Of a stretch of 40,173 bases of DNA, positions 32,107 through 40,027 are shown one piece after another. Under the pieces are notes generated by a model. That model searched no databases. It was given only the letters and a program-made list of their open reading frames with translations, and was not told where the DNA came from. Origin of the DNA: a virus; IMG/VR virus record IMGVR_UViG_3300030419_000291, positions 1 through 40,173 of that record, one strand, 5' to 3'. Made by a program: the position numbers and the translations under genes. Numbering within the stretch: position 1 is the first letter of the stretch; the number at the start of each line of letters is the position of its first letter.

Positions 32107-32323
32107 CTTTACTCTCCTCTTTTTTATTAAAGTATTTCTCTAGTATTTCTATCTTGTCATGGTAATCTGCAATTATTCCAAGATGTTTTTCTATCTCTTC
32201 TTGTATATCACCATGCTCACCAATACCTGCAGGTCTACTTAACAACACCTCAACATTGGCTACTCTTCTATTTATCATACCTATATAGTATGATTTAGCA
32301 GTATTAATTAACATTTGTCGCAT
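32078..32323 (-). CDS. Small conserved phage protein
   Basis: 81 residues, helical. The core NRRVANVEVLLSRPAGIGEH then GDIQEEIEKHLGIIADYHDK matches a pattern I recall from many marine phages, NVEVLL-NP-GI-EH-DI---IE. The C-terminal 15 residues are a Lys/Glu-rich tail. AAAAAGGAGATAAAAG gives a strong ribosome binding site. It starts 20 bases inside the end of the previous gene. No function is known to me; co-transcription with replication genes suggests an early protein. Confidence 0.7.
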   Translation of the reverse strand: MRQMLINTAKSYYIGMINRRVANVEVLLSRPAGIGEHGDIQEEIEKHLGIIADYHDKIEILEKYFNKKEESKDENTEKKSK

Positions 32324-32738
32324 CTTTTATCTCCTTTTTAAAAGCTTTAATCACATCTGATGAAAACAATCTTTGTATATTTAATAGATACATACGTGAA
32401 GCATTGTTATCACCACCTTTTACACTTCGTTTATAATCAAGATTGTTGATTATTTTTTTGAGGTTCTTCGTTTCAAAAACAATCGTAGCAAATGTTTCAT
32501 CTCCAATACAAAGATTATGAAACCAATAGTCTGACTCCGTACTGTTAATTCCACTAGGTTTACCATAGCTCTCATACTCGACAGCAATATTACCCGAAGT
32601 TTGCCAAATATCTCTTTCACTTTTCACCTCTATCTTTTTATCTTGTAACATATCGACAATCATTTGTTCTCTTACTTTACCATACTTCAAATCAATGTCA
32701 AACTTTTTTCTATTATCTTTACTAGGTTCTATACTCAT
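32304..32738 (-). CDS. Predicted PD-(D/E)XK-type nuclease family protein
   Basis: 144 residues. KKFDIDLKYGKVREQMIVDM (Glu24 in the helix), then IEVKSERDIWQTSGNIAVEY (ExK at 37-39, GN at 49-50, Glu54), then GKPSGINSTESDYWFHNLCI. The ExK plus GN-hydrophobic-E and SGI-x-x-T-x-(A/S)-DYW pattern is typical of PD-(D/E)XK-fold phage proteins related to Holliday junction resolvases and restriction-type nucleases. I recall close relatives as conserved hypothetical proteins in cyanophages. The catalytic assignment is tentative. It starts behind AAAGGAGTATTCCT and lies directly after the ribonucleotide reductase gene. Confidence 0.65.
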   Translation of the reverse strand: MSIEPSKDNRKKFDIDLKYGKVREQMIVDMLQDKKIEVKSERDIWQTSGNIAVEYESYGKPSGINSTESDYWFHNLCIGDETFATIVFETKNLKKIINNLDYKRSVKGGDNNASRMYLLNIQRLFSSDVIKAFKKEIKDATNVN

Positions 32739-32760
32739 AAGGAATACTCCTTTCTGTTTG

Positions 32761-34698
32761 TTAAGTTAAATCAACGACTTCACAAGAGTCTGCTGTACAA
32801 GCTAGTTCTCTACCACCTGTGGTAGTATCTTCTCTTTCAAACTCTTGTAGCTTTGACCAATCTATATTCTTTGGCATCTTATCCATCCATTCATTATATT
32901 CTTTTTCTGTAATGTCTTGATAAGGTGCTTGCTTATAAGAGTGGTCGCTATGTGGTAAGAAACTAATGCCTGATACTTCATCAAAATGTTTATATACCCA
33001 AGCACCAACTTCCATCCATTCTTCTTCTCTAACTGTTATTGTAACAGAGGGTTTATGTTCACACCAATATCTTTGATACATCAACCATGTTTCTAATTGC
33101 CATAAAGCAGACTTATCATTTCGCTTGATAGCATTAGGTGGTGATTTCATTGGAAAACTAAACACCATAACACTTTGAGGTTTCATTACATCAGGTTCAC
33201 TAGGTATGCCTTGCTCTATCATAAACTGTGTTAGTGGGTCTTTTACATCACCTCTAACAGTTCTAATGTAATAATCATTATGTCTAGCATGAATACCACT
33301 AGCACTATCTACAAGCTGTGATACTGTGCCACTAGGTTTAACACAAGTAATAGCAGTAGATTGTGGTATTTCTAATTGCTTAGCATAAACAGCATTTGTT
33401 GTTACAGCAGTTTCTTTTAAGTTTTCTAACACACATTTTAATATATGATTATCTATACTACCATTCTTAGGAACAAGTGTAGGGCAATCTAATATACCTG
33501 TTAAAGATACTCCTAACAATCTTTCTTCTTCTGTATTATCTTTCCATATCTTTCTAATATATTTAAAGTCTGTAAGTGTAGATTGAAATGTACCTAATAT
33601 TGTAGCAAGTTCTACTTTTTCTTGTAAAGTTTCTAATGTATCATTCTCTCTTGCAACAACTTCAGATAGATTACAGAATTGATAAGGTCTTAGTATAATC
33701 TCACTACAAGGATTACAACCAAATGCAAACTCTGTATCTCTTCTACCATTCTTTTTTGCTTGTTTAACAGCAGACTTGCGATTAAAGATACCCCTTTCTC
33801 CTGACTTACTTTCTACAAGAGCCAACCATTCTCGCATAAATGTTTCCATTTGTACTTTACCTTTATAGGCAACAGAGTTATTTGCTAATGCTCGTTGTCC
33901 TTCTGTTTCCCACCAAGAACCTGACTTAGCGTGTCGCATTTGGTCATCACCAAGATTAGATAAACTAATCAGTGCTGACCTTCTAACCCCACCTACAACA
34001 ACAACTTCACCAATCTTACACATAATATCATGGCACTCTATTGGATATAATCTTCTACCTGCAGCATTTTTAAATATATCTACACAAAAAGTATATAAGT
34101 TAGCTAATGGTTCAGGACCTGATGCTCTACCACCAAACGTCTTCAACCTTGCACCTGCAGGTCTTACCCCCCAAGTATCAAATTGAGGTATCTGTCCTGC
34201 ATATAACATAGCAATTAACTCTCGTAAAGATTTAGCCCAACCGGGTCTGCTATCTCCTACCTTAATTACTGTATCAGATTCATGGAAGTCTTCATTAATG
34301 ATAGGTAGCTTGTCTACATTTTCTCGTTCTACAGAAAACCCTACACCTGTACCACACATTAATATATACATACACTCATCAAAGGCTCTAGGGCTATCTA
34401 CGGGTATATATGAACAGTTATATCCTGCAACATGACATCTATCTAAAGCAGGTCCTGATGTCATCAATGCTCGCATACTTGGCATAATCTGTTGTGAATG
34501 TATTGCATCATATAATCTACTTTTTAATTCTGCAGGTATTGTATAATCGTAGTTATTCTCTAAATGATTACTCATATAATCCATATATCTTGTTACAGTT
34601 TCTCCCCAAGATTCTCTTCTTTGTTCATCATCTTTCCATCTAGCATACCTAGATAATGCTATGAAGTTTTGGTAATCTGTTGGTAGTGCATTATTCAT
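32761..34698 (-). CDS. nrdJ: Ribonucleotide reductase, class II (B12-dependent, monomeric)
   Basis: 645 residues. Catalytic loop FGCNPCSEI: Asn329, Cys331 (thiyl radical) and Glu333 correspond to Asn406, Cys408 and Glu410 of the Lactobacillus leichmannii enzyme. Cys342 in QFCNLSEV matches Cys419, and Cys95 in AGYNCSYIPV the other active-site thiol. The C-terminal CTADSC is the redox-relay pair. CGTGVGFSVERENVDKLP is the substrate and cofactor region. It reduces ribonucleoside triphosphates using adenosylcobalamin, so the host must supply B12. It is shorter than the 739-residue bacterial enzyme, as in other marine phages. A strong CAAGGAGATTAAAT site precedes it. It supplies dNTPs for replication. 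Confidence 0.95.
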   Translation of the reverse strand: MNNALPTDYQNFIALSRYARWKDDEQRRESWGETVTRYMDYMSNHLENNYDYTIPAELKSRLYDAIHSQQIMPSMRALMTSGPALDRCHVAGYNCSYIPVDSPRAFDECMYILMCGTGVGFSVERENVDKLPIINEDFHESDTVIKVGDSRPGWAKSLRELIAMLYAGQIPQFDTWGVRPAGARLKTFGGRASGPEPLANLYTFCVDIFKNAAGRRLYPIECHDIMCKIGEVVVVGGVRRSALISLSNLGDDQMRHAKSGSWWETEGQRALANNSVAYKGKVQMETFMREWLALVESKSGERGIFNRKSAVKQAKKNGRRDTEFAFGCNPCSEIILRPYQFCNLSEVVARENDTLETLQEKVELATILGTFQSTLTDFKYIRKIWKDNTEEERLLGVSLTGILDCPTLVPKNGSIDNHILKCVLENLKETAVTTNAVYAKQLEIPQSTAITCVKPSGTVSQLVDSASGIHARHNDYYIRTVRGDVKDPLTQFMIEQGIPSEPDVMKPQSVMVFSFPMKSPPNAIKRNDKSALWQLETWLMYQRYWCEHKPSVTITVREEEWMEVGAWVYKHFDEVSGISFLPHSDHSYKQAPYQDITEKEYNEWMDKMPKNIDWSKLQEFEREDTTTGGRELACTADSCEVVDLT

Positions 34699-34700
34699 AT

Positions 34701-34865
34701 TTAATCTCCTTGTATTGTTTTTATATTTTTTATTCTAACTCCATTTATATCATACAAATGGTCTTTAATTGAGTCTTCTACTTCGCTACCAACATCCCCA
34801 TCAGCAGGTACAGCATACTCTTCATCATCTATATCTAATGTAATATATACTTTTATTTTAATCAT
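34701..34865 (-). CDS. 54-residue acidic hypothetical protein
   Basis: ATG at 34863-34865, inside the last codons of the upstream DUF3310 gene, and stop at 34701-34703. The product reads MIKIKVYITLDIDDEEYAVP and continues DVGSEVEDSIKDHLYDINGV, ending KNIKTIQGD: a beta-strand, acidic loop, helix and strand, typical of a small folded protein. Its stop lies 3 bases before the nrdJ ATG, and its end carries the AGGAG site of nrdJ. GAAGGAAC precedes its own start. I do not recognise a named family. Confidence 0.6.
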   Translation of the reverse strand: MIKIKVYITLDIDDEEYAVPADGDVGSEVEDSIKDHLYDINGVRIKNIKTIQGD

Positions 34866-35076
34866 GTTCCTTCAACACTATTAGTTTTTTGAGATACCAT
34901 TCTGCTTTTTTTAAATCTTCAATGCCACCTTTATACCTATATCTCCAAACATATTTAATAATGTTTCCTTGTAAATAATGTTCAAAACCTTCATCCGTAG
35001 CAGACTCTATTGCATCAATACATTCTATTCTACTTTTGTTATAATGTGGTGGGCTATTTACATAATCTAAATTCAT
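34858..35076 (-). CDS. DUF3310-family small protein (T7 gp1.7-type domain)
   Basis: 72 residues: VNSPPHYNKSRIECIDAIES, then FEHYLQGNIIKYVWRYRYKG and EDLKKAEWYLKKLIVLK. This is the complete DUF3310 domain (VNSP-HY...IECID...GN-IKY-WRY..KGG-EDLKKA-WYL). The domain occurs in T7 gp1.7, a nucleotide kinase acting on dTMP and dGMP, and in many small phage proteins. Here it is a stand-alone domain; nucleotide kinase activity cannot be claimed because T7 gp1.7 is longer. Location directly upstream of the reductase gene fits nucleotide metabolism. CAAAAGGAG is the ribosome binding site. Confidence 0.85.
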   Translation of the reverse strand: MNLDYVNSPPHYNKSRIECIDAIESATDEGFEHYLQGNIIKYVWRYRYKGGIEDLKKAEWYLKKLIVLKEHD

Positions 35077-35078
35077 TG

Positions 35079-35402
35079 CTAAACTCCTTTTGAAAAATTT
35101 ACATAGATAATATTATCATCTACCTTATTAGAAGTAGATTTTTTTGTCAATGTTTTTTTAGTTTTTTCTTCAGAGCTTATTACATAATCTTGTATGATAC
35201 CTCTTATATCATCATTAGATTCCATAACAGGAACAGAAGAACAAATCATTTTTACAAAGTGCATCAAAGAATAATAATCATCATCACTTAAATCATTTCC
35301 GGGTTGAGTTACAATAGACATATCTATTTGTCCTGTCCACCTACCTTTAATATCTAACATTGGTTTTATTCTAACTGTATAATCGTTTTTATCTAAATCC
35401 AT
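35079..35402 (-). CDS. Conserved phage hypothetical protein
   Basis: 107 residues. The pattern YTVRIKPMLDIKGRWTGQID then MSIVTQPGNDLSDDDYYSLM, with HFVKMICSSVPVMESND, matches a family I recall in marine phage early regions (WTG---..I....N.L.....L......ICSS.PLME). The C-terminal 40 residues are a Lys/Ser/Thr-rich linker. No catalytic residues stand out. GAAAAGGAGATGAC is the ribosome binding site. It starts 10 bases inside the endonuclease I gene's end. Confidence 0.7.
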   Translation of the reverse strand: MDLDKNDYTVRIKPMLDIKGRWTGQIDMSIVTQPGNDLSDDDYYSLMHFVKMICSSVPVMESNDDIRGIIQDYVISSEEKTKKTLTKKSTSNKVDDNIIYVNFSKGV

Positions 35403-35866
35403 AAGTCATCTCCTTTTCTTTTTATGTTAATTATCTTTGGGTATTTATCTTTACCTTTCTCTTTTAACCACTCTTTAGGTATAATTCTATTTGCAAACTT
35501 AAAGTTATGTTGTTCACACCATTTAGCATATGTTGTAGGAGAACCTCTATATAACCTATTGTTTTCATTTTGAAAAACAAATCTGATATCTAAACTAGGA
35601 TGCTGTTTTTTTATCGCTAAATGTTTCATTCTATCAGATTGTTTAAACCATCCTTTTACTTCAATAATAATACCATTGTCAAGAACAAAGTCAGGAACAT
35701 AGAGTTTTTTTCGCACTTCAAACCATGCTATTTTTATCTTTTCATATCTAAATTTTCTTTTAACTTTTTTTAAAAGTTTAGAAACATAGAACTCAAAGAT
35801 ACTTCTATATCCTGCCTTTGTTGCTTGCTCTTTTGTTAGCTTAGAAATTTCTTTAAAAAAAGACAC
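35393..35866 (-). CDS. Endonuclease I, Holliday junction resolvase (T7 gp3-like)
   Basis: 157 residues from GTG at 35866; the open frame extends to a TTG at 35911, but 157 matches T7 gp3 (149) better and overlaps the upstream gene by only 14 bases. The catalytic set of T7 gp3, Glu20-Asp55-Glu65-Lys67, corresponds to Glu25 (RSIFE), Asp59 (VPDF), Glu69 and Lys71 (IEVKG). DRMKHLAIKKQHPSLDIRFV then RLYRGSPTTYAKWCEQH and RIIPKEWLKEK align to T7 nearly throughout. It resolves four-way and branched DNA during replication and packaging and helps degrade host DNA. It lies among nuclease, SSB and polymerase genes. Confidence 0.95.
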   Translation of the reverse strand: MSFFKEISKLTKEQATKAGYRSIFEFYVSKLLKKVKRKFRYEKIKIAWFEVRKKLYVPDFVLDNGIIIEVKGWFKQSDRMKHLAIKKQHPSLDIRFVFQNENNRLYRGSPTTYAKWCEQHNFKFANRIIPKEWLKEKGKDKYPKIINIKRKGDDLWI

Positions 35867-36074
35867 TTCTGTACCTAAACGGACTCCACTCGTCTGAAGA
35901 AGTATAACCAAGAGCTTTTAGTTCTTCACGTACAGCTTTCTCTGCTTCTTTCTTTGCTTCCAAAGCAGCTCGTAAACTTGATGTACGTTTTTCTCTAAAC
36001 TCTTTTTTCTTTTCCATCAAAGTTTTTTCCATCTCTTTGATTTCTTCAGCTAACATTTCCATTTCATTATCCAT
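35853..36074 (-). CDS. Small coiled-coil protein
   Basis: 73 residues. An N-terminal continuous charged helix (EMLAEEIKEMEKTLMEKKKE, then ALEAKKEAEKAVREELKALG) is followed by the aromatic C-terminus YTSSDEWSPFRYRSVFF. The C-terminal SSDEWSPFRYRSVFF segment looks conserved and could be an interaction motif. AAAGGAGCAAATAA is the ribosome binding site. It lies between the RecB-type nuclease and endonuclease I genes; function unknown. Confidence 0.65.
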   Translation of the reverse strand: MDNEMEMLAEEIKEMEKTLMEKKKEFREKRTSSLRAALEAKKEAEKAVREELKALGYTSSDEWSPFRYRSVFF

Positions 36075-36932
36075 TTATTTGCTCCTTTCTTTTATACTAA
36101 TGTATGGCACAATCTTTTTAGTTTGTGCTTGTGAAACTAATGAAGGTAAATCTTGTAAAGATTCCCAACATTCATATCTAAATGCACAGAAGATACAACC
36201 ATCATTTAATATCTTGTTACCTGTAGGTTTACCTCTAAAGGTTTCATCAATAGGTTCAAAACATCTTTCAAATTTATTATCTTCTATTTTAGATATTGTA
36301 TTCTTAATATTGGTACACTCTTGTTCAATGTCAAGACTTGTGGCTGGTACATATTTAAAATCCCCATTGGCTTTATTAACTACCCACCAACCACCTGCCT
36401 TTTTATTGGATGCTTTAGCATAACCTGCAAGCTGTGCTATATATCCAAATCCATCAGACTCTTTTAACTTTTCAAAAGAATCAAACTTATTTATATAAGA
36501 CCAATTAGATGCTGATTTAATATCATCTACTGCATCATTAATAACTAAGTCATAAGTGCCTTCTATTTGAGTACCATCTAAATCTAACTTAACCTTATCA
36601 GAGTTTTTATATTTAACTCCTGCTTCTTTTAAAAGACCTTTAAAGATAGCTTCAATGATATCACCTATCATCATATTCATTACAAATGTAGTAGGTCTAG
36701 GTAGTGCTTTTTCAGGTTTGTTCTTTTCAAACCAAAGTTGACAACTAGGTCTACCTACATTTGACATTCTAAGTTTAAACTTATCTCGTTTAGTCCTAGA
36801 ACCAAATTGACGACTAAGAGTTTCCTCTATATCTTTAGAAACTTGTTTAATAGTTTCTTTAGACATAGAGGACTTACCCTTTGTAGCATTATCAAGGTAT
36901 TGATGCAACGCTAATTCAGCAGGGTGATGCAT
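36075..36932 (-). CDS. Cas4/RecB-type exonuclease with Fe-S cysteines
   Basis: 285 residues. Nuclease motifs: IGDIIEAIFKGLLKEAGVKY, IEGTYDLVI (Glu124, Asp128), then VDDIKSAS (Asp137, Lys139), and GYIAQLAGYA (Gln167 and Tyr171, the QxxxY motif). Cys64 and the C-terminal C246-x2-C249-x5-C255 form a four-Cys iron-sulfur cluster of Cas4 and AddB type. This family cleaves DNA 5' to 3' and would take the role of T7 gp6, degrading host DNA and making recombination ends. Overlaps the SSB-like gene by one base. The next gene downstream starts one base after its stop. Confidence 0.85.
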   Translation of the reverse strand: MHHPAELALHQYLDNATKGKSSMSKETIKQVSKDIEETLSRQFGSRTKRDKFKLRMSNVGRPSCQLWFEKNKPEKALPRPTTFVMNMMIGDIIEAIFKGLLKEAGVKYKNSDKVKLDLDGTQIEGTYDLVINDAVDDIKSASNWSYINKFDSFEKLKESDGFGYIAQLAGYAKASNKKAGGWWVVNKANGDFKYVPATSLDIEQECTNIKNTISKIEDNKFERCFEPIDETFRGKPTGNKILNDGCIFCAFRYECWESLQDLPSLVSQAQTKKIVPYISIKERSK

Positions 36933-37843
36933 TAGTCATCATCCTTCTCGATAATACCATCAAGTATTGCTCTTCCTTTATCAATAACTTCTTCATCAGA
37001 TAGTTCATCATCATCATCATCAGGAATAGCTCTCTCTGTCCAAGCATTAATGATATACTCATTATAACCTTTGACCCACTCAATAAAGTCAGCAAATCTA
37101 TCTTGTTCACCTTGAGATAGTTCAAGTGTTTTAGTAGTATTCATGCTAACTGTAGGTAGAAAAAAGCTGTTACCATTAGGTAACTTTCTTTCCATTGTTG
37201 TACCCTCTAGCATATGTTGCACTGGTAGTCGTTTCATCTTTGCTAGTTTTGCAAAGACAGTTCCAACATCTTTAAATGCATCTCTATTTTCTATCTCCCA
37301 AATAAAAGGAATATCTTTAGGTAAGTCTTTCTTATTACCTTGTTCATCCTTTGAATTGGTAAGGGTTACTGTTCCTAACATCACACGAACTCGTTTTATC
37401 TGTTTGATAAGCTCTTGAGTATCTTGAGGTAATGCTTTAAAGTCTTGTATATAACCTGCTGGTTTACCACAGTTAAATCCACCATCATTATCTTTTAAAT
37501 CCATGTTAAGATTATCAGCCATAACAGTTTTAATATAACGATTAGGTGTTTTATCTGTACCTTTAACAAATCTTTTATACATAAACCTTTGCATGAAGGG
37601 TCTTATCTCTACTTTATCTGCAAAGAAAGTTCCAAAACCTAACTCGCTACCTTCAGGTAACTCTAATTTATAAGTTCCTGCTTTAACTAAAATTTTATCT
37701 GCTCCTAAAATAGGTGCATGATTTATTCTTAGTCTAGCAAGAGTGCTTGCTTTTTTCTTTTGTGTTCCTTCAGAAGCTATGCCCATAACTTTAGCCATAG
37801 CATTAAAGTTATTAGTATCTATTGTTGTTATTTCTGTATTCAT
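36932..37843 (-). CDS. Candidate single-stranded DNA-binding protein
   Basis: 303 residues. A core with basic and aromatic patches (GTYKLELPEGSELGFGTFFA, EIRPFMQRFMYKRFVKG) and conserved-looking FNCGKPAGYIQDFKALPQDT and FIWEIENRDAFK, followed by an acidic C-terminal tail (PDDDDDELSDEEVIDKG ... IIEKDDD). An acidic tail is characteristic of T7 gp2.5 and other phage SSBs. Its place between the polymerase and exonuclease genes matches gp2.5's role. I cannot confirm an OB fold by eye, so the call stays tentative. CGAAAGGAGTAAATATATT is the ribosome binding site. Confidence 0.6.
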   Translation of the reverse strand: MNTEITTIDTNNFNAMAKVMGIASEGTQKKKASTLARLRINHAPILGADKILVKAGTYKLELPEGSELGFGTFFADKVEIRPFMQRFMYKRFVKGTDKTPNRYIKTVMADNLNMDLKDNDGGFNCGKPAGYIQDFKALPQDTQELIKQIKRVRVMLGTVTLTNSKDEQGNKKDLPKDIPFIWEIENRDAFKDVGTVFAKLAKMKRLPVQHMLEGTTMERKLPNGNSFFLPTVSMNTTKTLELSQGEQDRFADFIEWVKGYNEYIINAWTERAIPDDDDDELSDEEVIDKGRAILDGIIEKDDD

Positions 37844-37882
37844 AATATATTTACTCCTTTCGTTAAATGTTTGTTAGTTATA

Positions 37883-39901
37883 TCAAACTACATCTTTCGT
37901 GTCAAGCCAATTAATACCTATTTTTAAATCTAATTTTAGAGGAACATTAAACTTAATATCCCACTTTGATTGAATTAAATTACATAAGTCATTGTCAACA
38001 CTTTTAATTAAAAATATAACTTGCTTTTCTTCTTCGGGGTGTACATCAATTACAATCGAATCATGTACAGTATTTACAACACATGATTTTAAATGTGTTA
38101 ATAAATTATCAATATGCAATAATACTATCGGAACAATATCAGCAGTAGCAAAAGATTGTACTGGATAGTTTTTTATCTGTGTAAAGTGTGATACACTACC
38201 ATTACTTCTTCTAGTAACATGAGGAAAACTAAACTCTCTACCTGATGGTGTTTTTATTAACCTATCATTTATAGCTTCTTTAGCCAATTTGGTATGCCAA
38301 AGTTTGATTCCTTTGTATTTTTCTGTAAAGTGTTTGTAGTATTCTGCTTCTGCTTTTGTTCTTCCGTATCCTGTTGCTCCATAGAGAGGTGCGAAGGTAT
38401 GTGCTTTTGCATCTTGCCTAGAAGTCTTTTGACCTGCACTCGTAATGATATTTGCAGTGTAACTATGTACATCAAAATTATTTTTAACCTCATTGATTGC
38501 CACCTCGTCTTGTGATAAGTAGGCAGCAGTACGAAACTCTAACTGAGCAAAGTCAGCTTCGAGTATCTTGCCACCTTTAAATCGTGATACAAATACTTTC
38601 TTTACAGGAAATGTACCACCTCTAGGCATATTCTGCATATTAGGATTAGCACCACTAAACCTACCTGTCGCAGTTCTATGCTGTAATAATTGTACGTGAA
38701 GTTTACCATCACTCTTTGTATAAGCATTTATACCCTCAACAAAAGAAGATAAGTAAGAATCTACAGCACTTAATCTACGAACCTTATATAAAAAGTCTAC
38801 AGCTTTATTCATATTATGTGTCTTGGCTAATCGTTCTAATATTTCAAGATTACCTTTAGATGTAGTGAACCCATTTGCACTTGCCCATTTAGACGTTGGT
38901 GGTCTAAATTTTAATCCTGCATAATCCATAGTATCCACATATAAATAGCCAATCCCACTGCATATTTTGCATTTATTATCATTAGCGAATAATCTACCAT
39001 CTTTTCTAACCTTTCTAATTTTTCCTTTACCAAAACAAGTTTTACATTGCTTTGCTTTTGTTTTAAATAATCTTGTTGTTTGTTTTTTTATCATAGTTCT
39101 AAACTCAGAGTCAAGCATATATGGATTAATAGAGTTTGACCAAACTTCTTTGTCATTAACTTTTCTACCATATATAACCCAAGATAATTGTTCAGGACTA
39201 TTAAGATTAATAGGTGTATCTCCCATCAATTCTCGCACTTGTTCTTGTAAACTTTTTTCAAGTTCTACTTTTTCTTTTTTAAACTCCAAACATACTTCTT
39301 GTAATTTATCTTTGTCTACTTTAAATCCTCTGTGATACATTTTAGCTAAACAAATAGATACCTCATTGGTTAATAAAACTGTATTCATTAATCCCGAATG
39401 TTCTACTGTGTTTAATTTTTTGTACAACCTATCAGACAATTCATGTGTAGCTTTTAAGTCTGCTTGTAAATACTCTATTAACTCTACTCTAGGTATCTCA
39501 TCAACATTTAAACCTTTTGCAAAATATTGCTTCAAAGTATCTTGCTTTTTAGTTTCTAAGTCATACCTTTCAGCACAAGCTTCAAGAGATAGTGGTTCTT
39601 TAATACCTCGTTGAAGCACGTACTCTGCTAACATAGTATCAAACACAGGACCATCATACTTAAATCCACACTCCCATAACCAAACTAAATCATATGCAAT
39701 ATTATGACCAATTAAAATAGTTGCTTGGTCTAACAACTCTTGTAACCCAGCAAAATCATTCTTTTCGTCAAAGAGGTAATATGTATTATCTTCTTTCTTT
39801 GCACCTACTAAAACTAATCTGTTAGTAGGTTCAAATGGGTCAAGATGTTTTCTATCATCTCGTTTAGTTATTGTGTTCTCAACATCTATTGTAAGTTTCA
39901 T
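37883..39901 (-). CDS. polA: DNA polymerase I family A with DnaJ-type zinc insertion
   Basis: 672 residues. 3'-5' exonuclease: TIDVENT (Asp6, Glu8), IGHNIAYDL (Asp71), YLQADLKAT (Asp148). Polymerase motif A LEADFAQLEFR (Asp450); motif B RQDAKAHTFAPLYG (Lys499, Phe503, Tyr507); motif C VHDS (Asp614). Phe503 is equivalent to Phe762 of E. coli Pol I. An insertion at about 284-320 contains CKTCFGKG and CKICSGIG (Cys286, 289, 311, 314), the CxxCxGxG zinc module of the DnaJ central domain. A partial DnaJ domain in PolA has been described in SAR116 phage HMO-2011. No 5'-nuclease domain. It replicates the phage genome. TAGGAGTATAGGAT precedes the start. Confidence 0.95.
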   Translation of the reverse strand: MKLTIDVENTITKRDDRKHLDPFEPTNRLVLVGAKKEDNTYYLFDEKNDFAGLQELLDQATILIGHNIAYDLVWLWECGFKYDGPVFDTMLAEYVLQRGIKEPLSLEACAERYDLETKKQDTLKQYFAKGLNVDEIPRVELIEYLQADLKATHELSDRLYKKLNTVEHSGLMNTVLLTNEVSICLAKMYHRGFKVDKDKLQEVCLEFKKEKVELEKSLQEQVRELMGDTPINLNSPEQLSWVIYGRKVNDKEVWSNSINPYMLDSEFRTMIKKQTTRLFKTKAKQCKTCFGKGKIRKVRKDGRLFANDNKCKICSGIGYLYVDTMDYAGLKFRPPTSKWASANGFTTSKGNLEILERLAKTHNMNKAVDFLYKVRRLSAVDSYLSSFVEGINAYTKSDGKLHVQLLQHRTATGRFSGANPNMQNMPRGGTFPVKKVFVSRFKGGKILEADFAQLEFRTAAYLSQDEVAINEVKNNFDVHSYTANIITSAGQKTSRQDAKAHTFAPLYGATGYGRTKAEAEYYKHFTEKYKGIKLWHTKLAKEAINDRLIKTPSGREFSFPHVTRRSNGSVSHFTQIKNYPVQSFATADIVPIVLLHIDNLLTHLKSCVVNTVHDSIVIDVHPEEEKQVIFLIKSVDNDLCNLIQSKWDIKFNVPLKLDLKIGINWLDTKDVV

Positions 39902-39904
39902 ATC

Positions 39905-40027
39905 CTATACTCCTATAAAATGTATGGCAGTTGATAATATACCTAGTGCAACGATAAAGATAACAACAACCTTTAGCACTAAATCTATCTCAATACTACT
40001 TAATAAATGAAAAATTCTTCCAAACAT
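39905..40027 (-). CDS. 40-residue single-span membrane protein
   Basis: ATG at 40025-40027, stop at 39905-39907. Product MFGRIFHLLSSIEI followed by one hydrophobic helix (DLVLKVVVIFIVALGILSTA) and IHFIGV. AAAGGAGATAAATA is a strong ribosome binding site. It shares one base with the stop of the upstream oxygenase gene (TAATG), and its stop lies 3 bases before the polymerase start. No recognised family; an inner membrane association during replication is only a guess. Confidence 0.55.
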   Translation of the reverse strand: MFGRIFHLLSSIEIDLVLKVVVIFIVALGILSTAIHFIGV

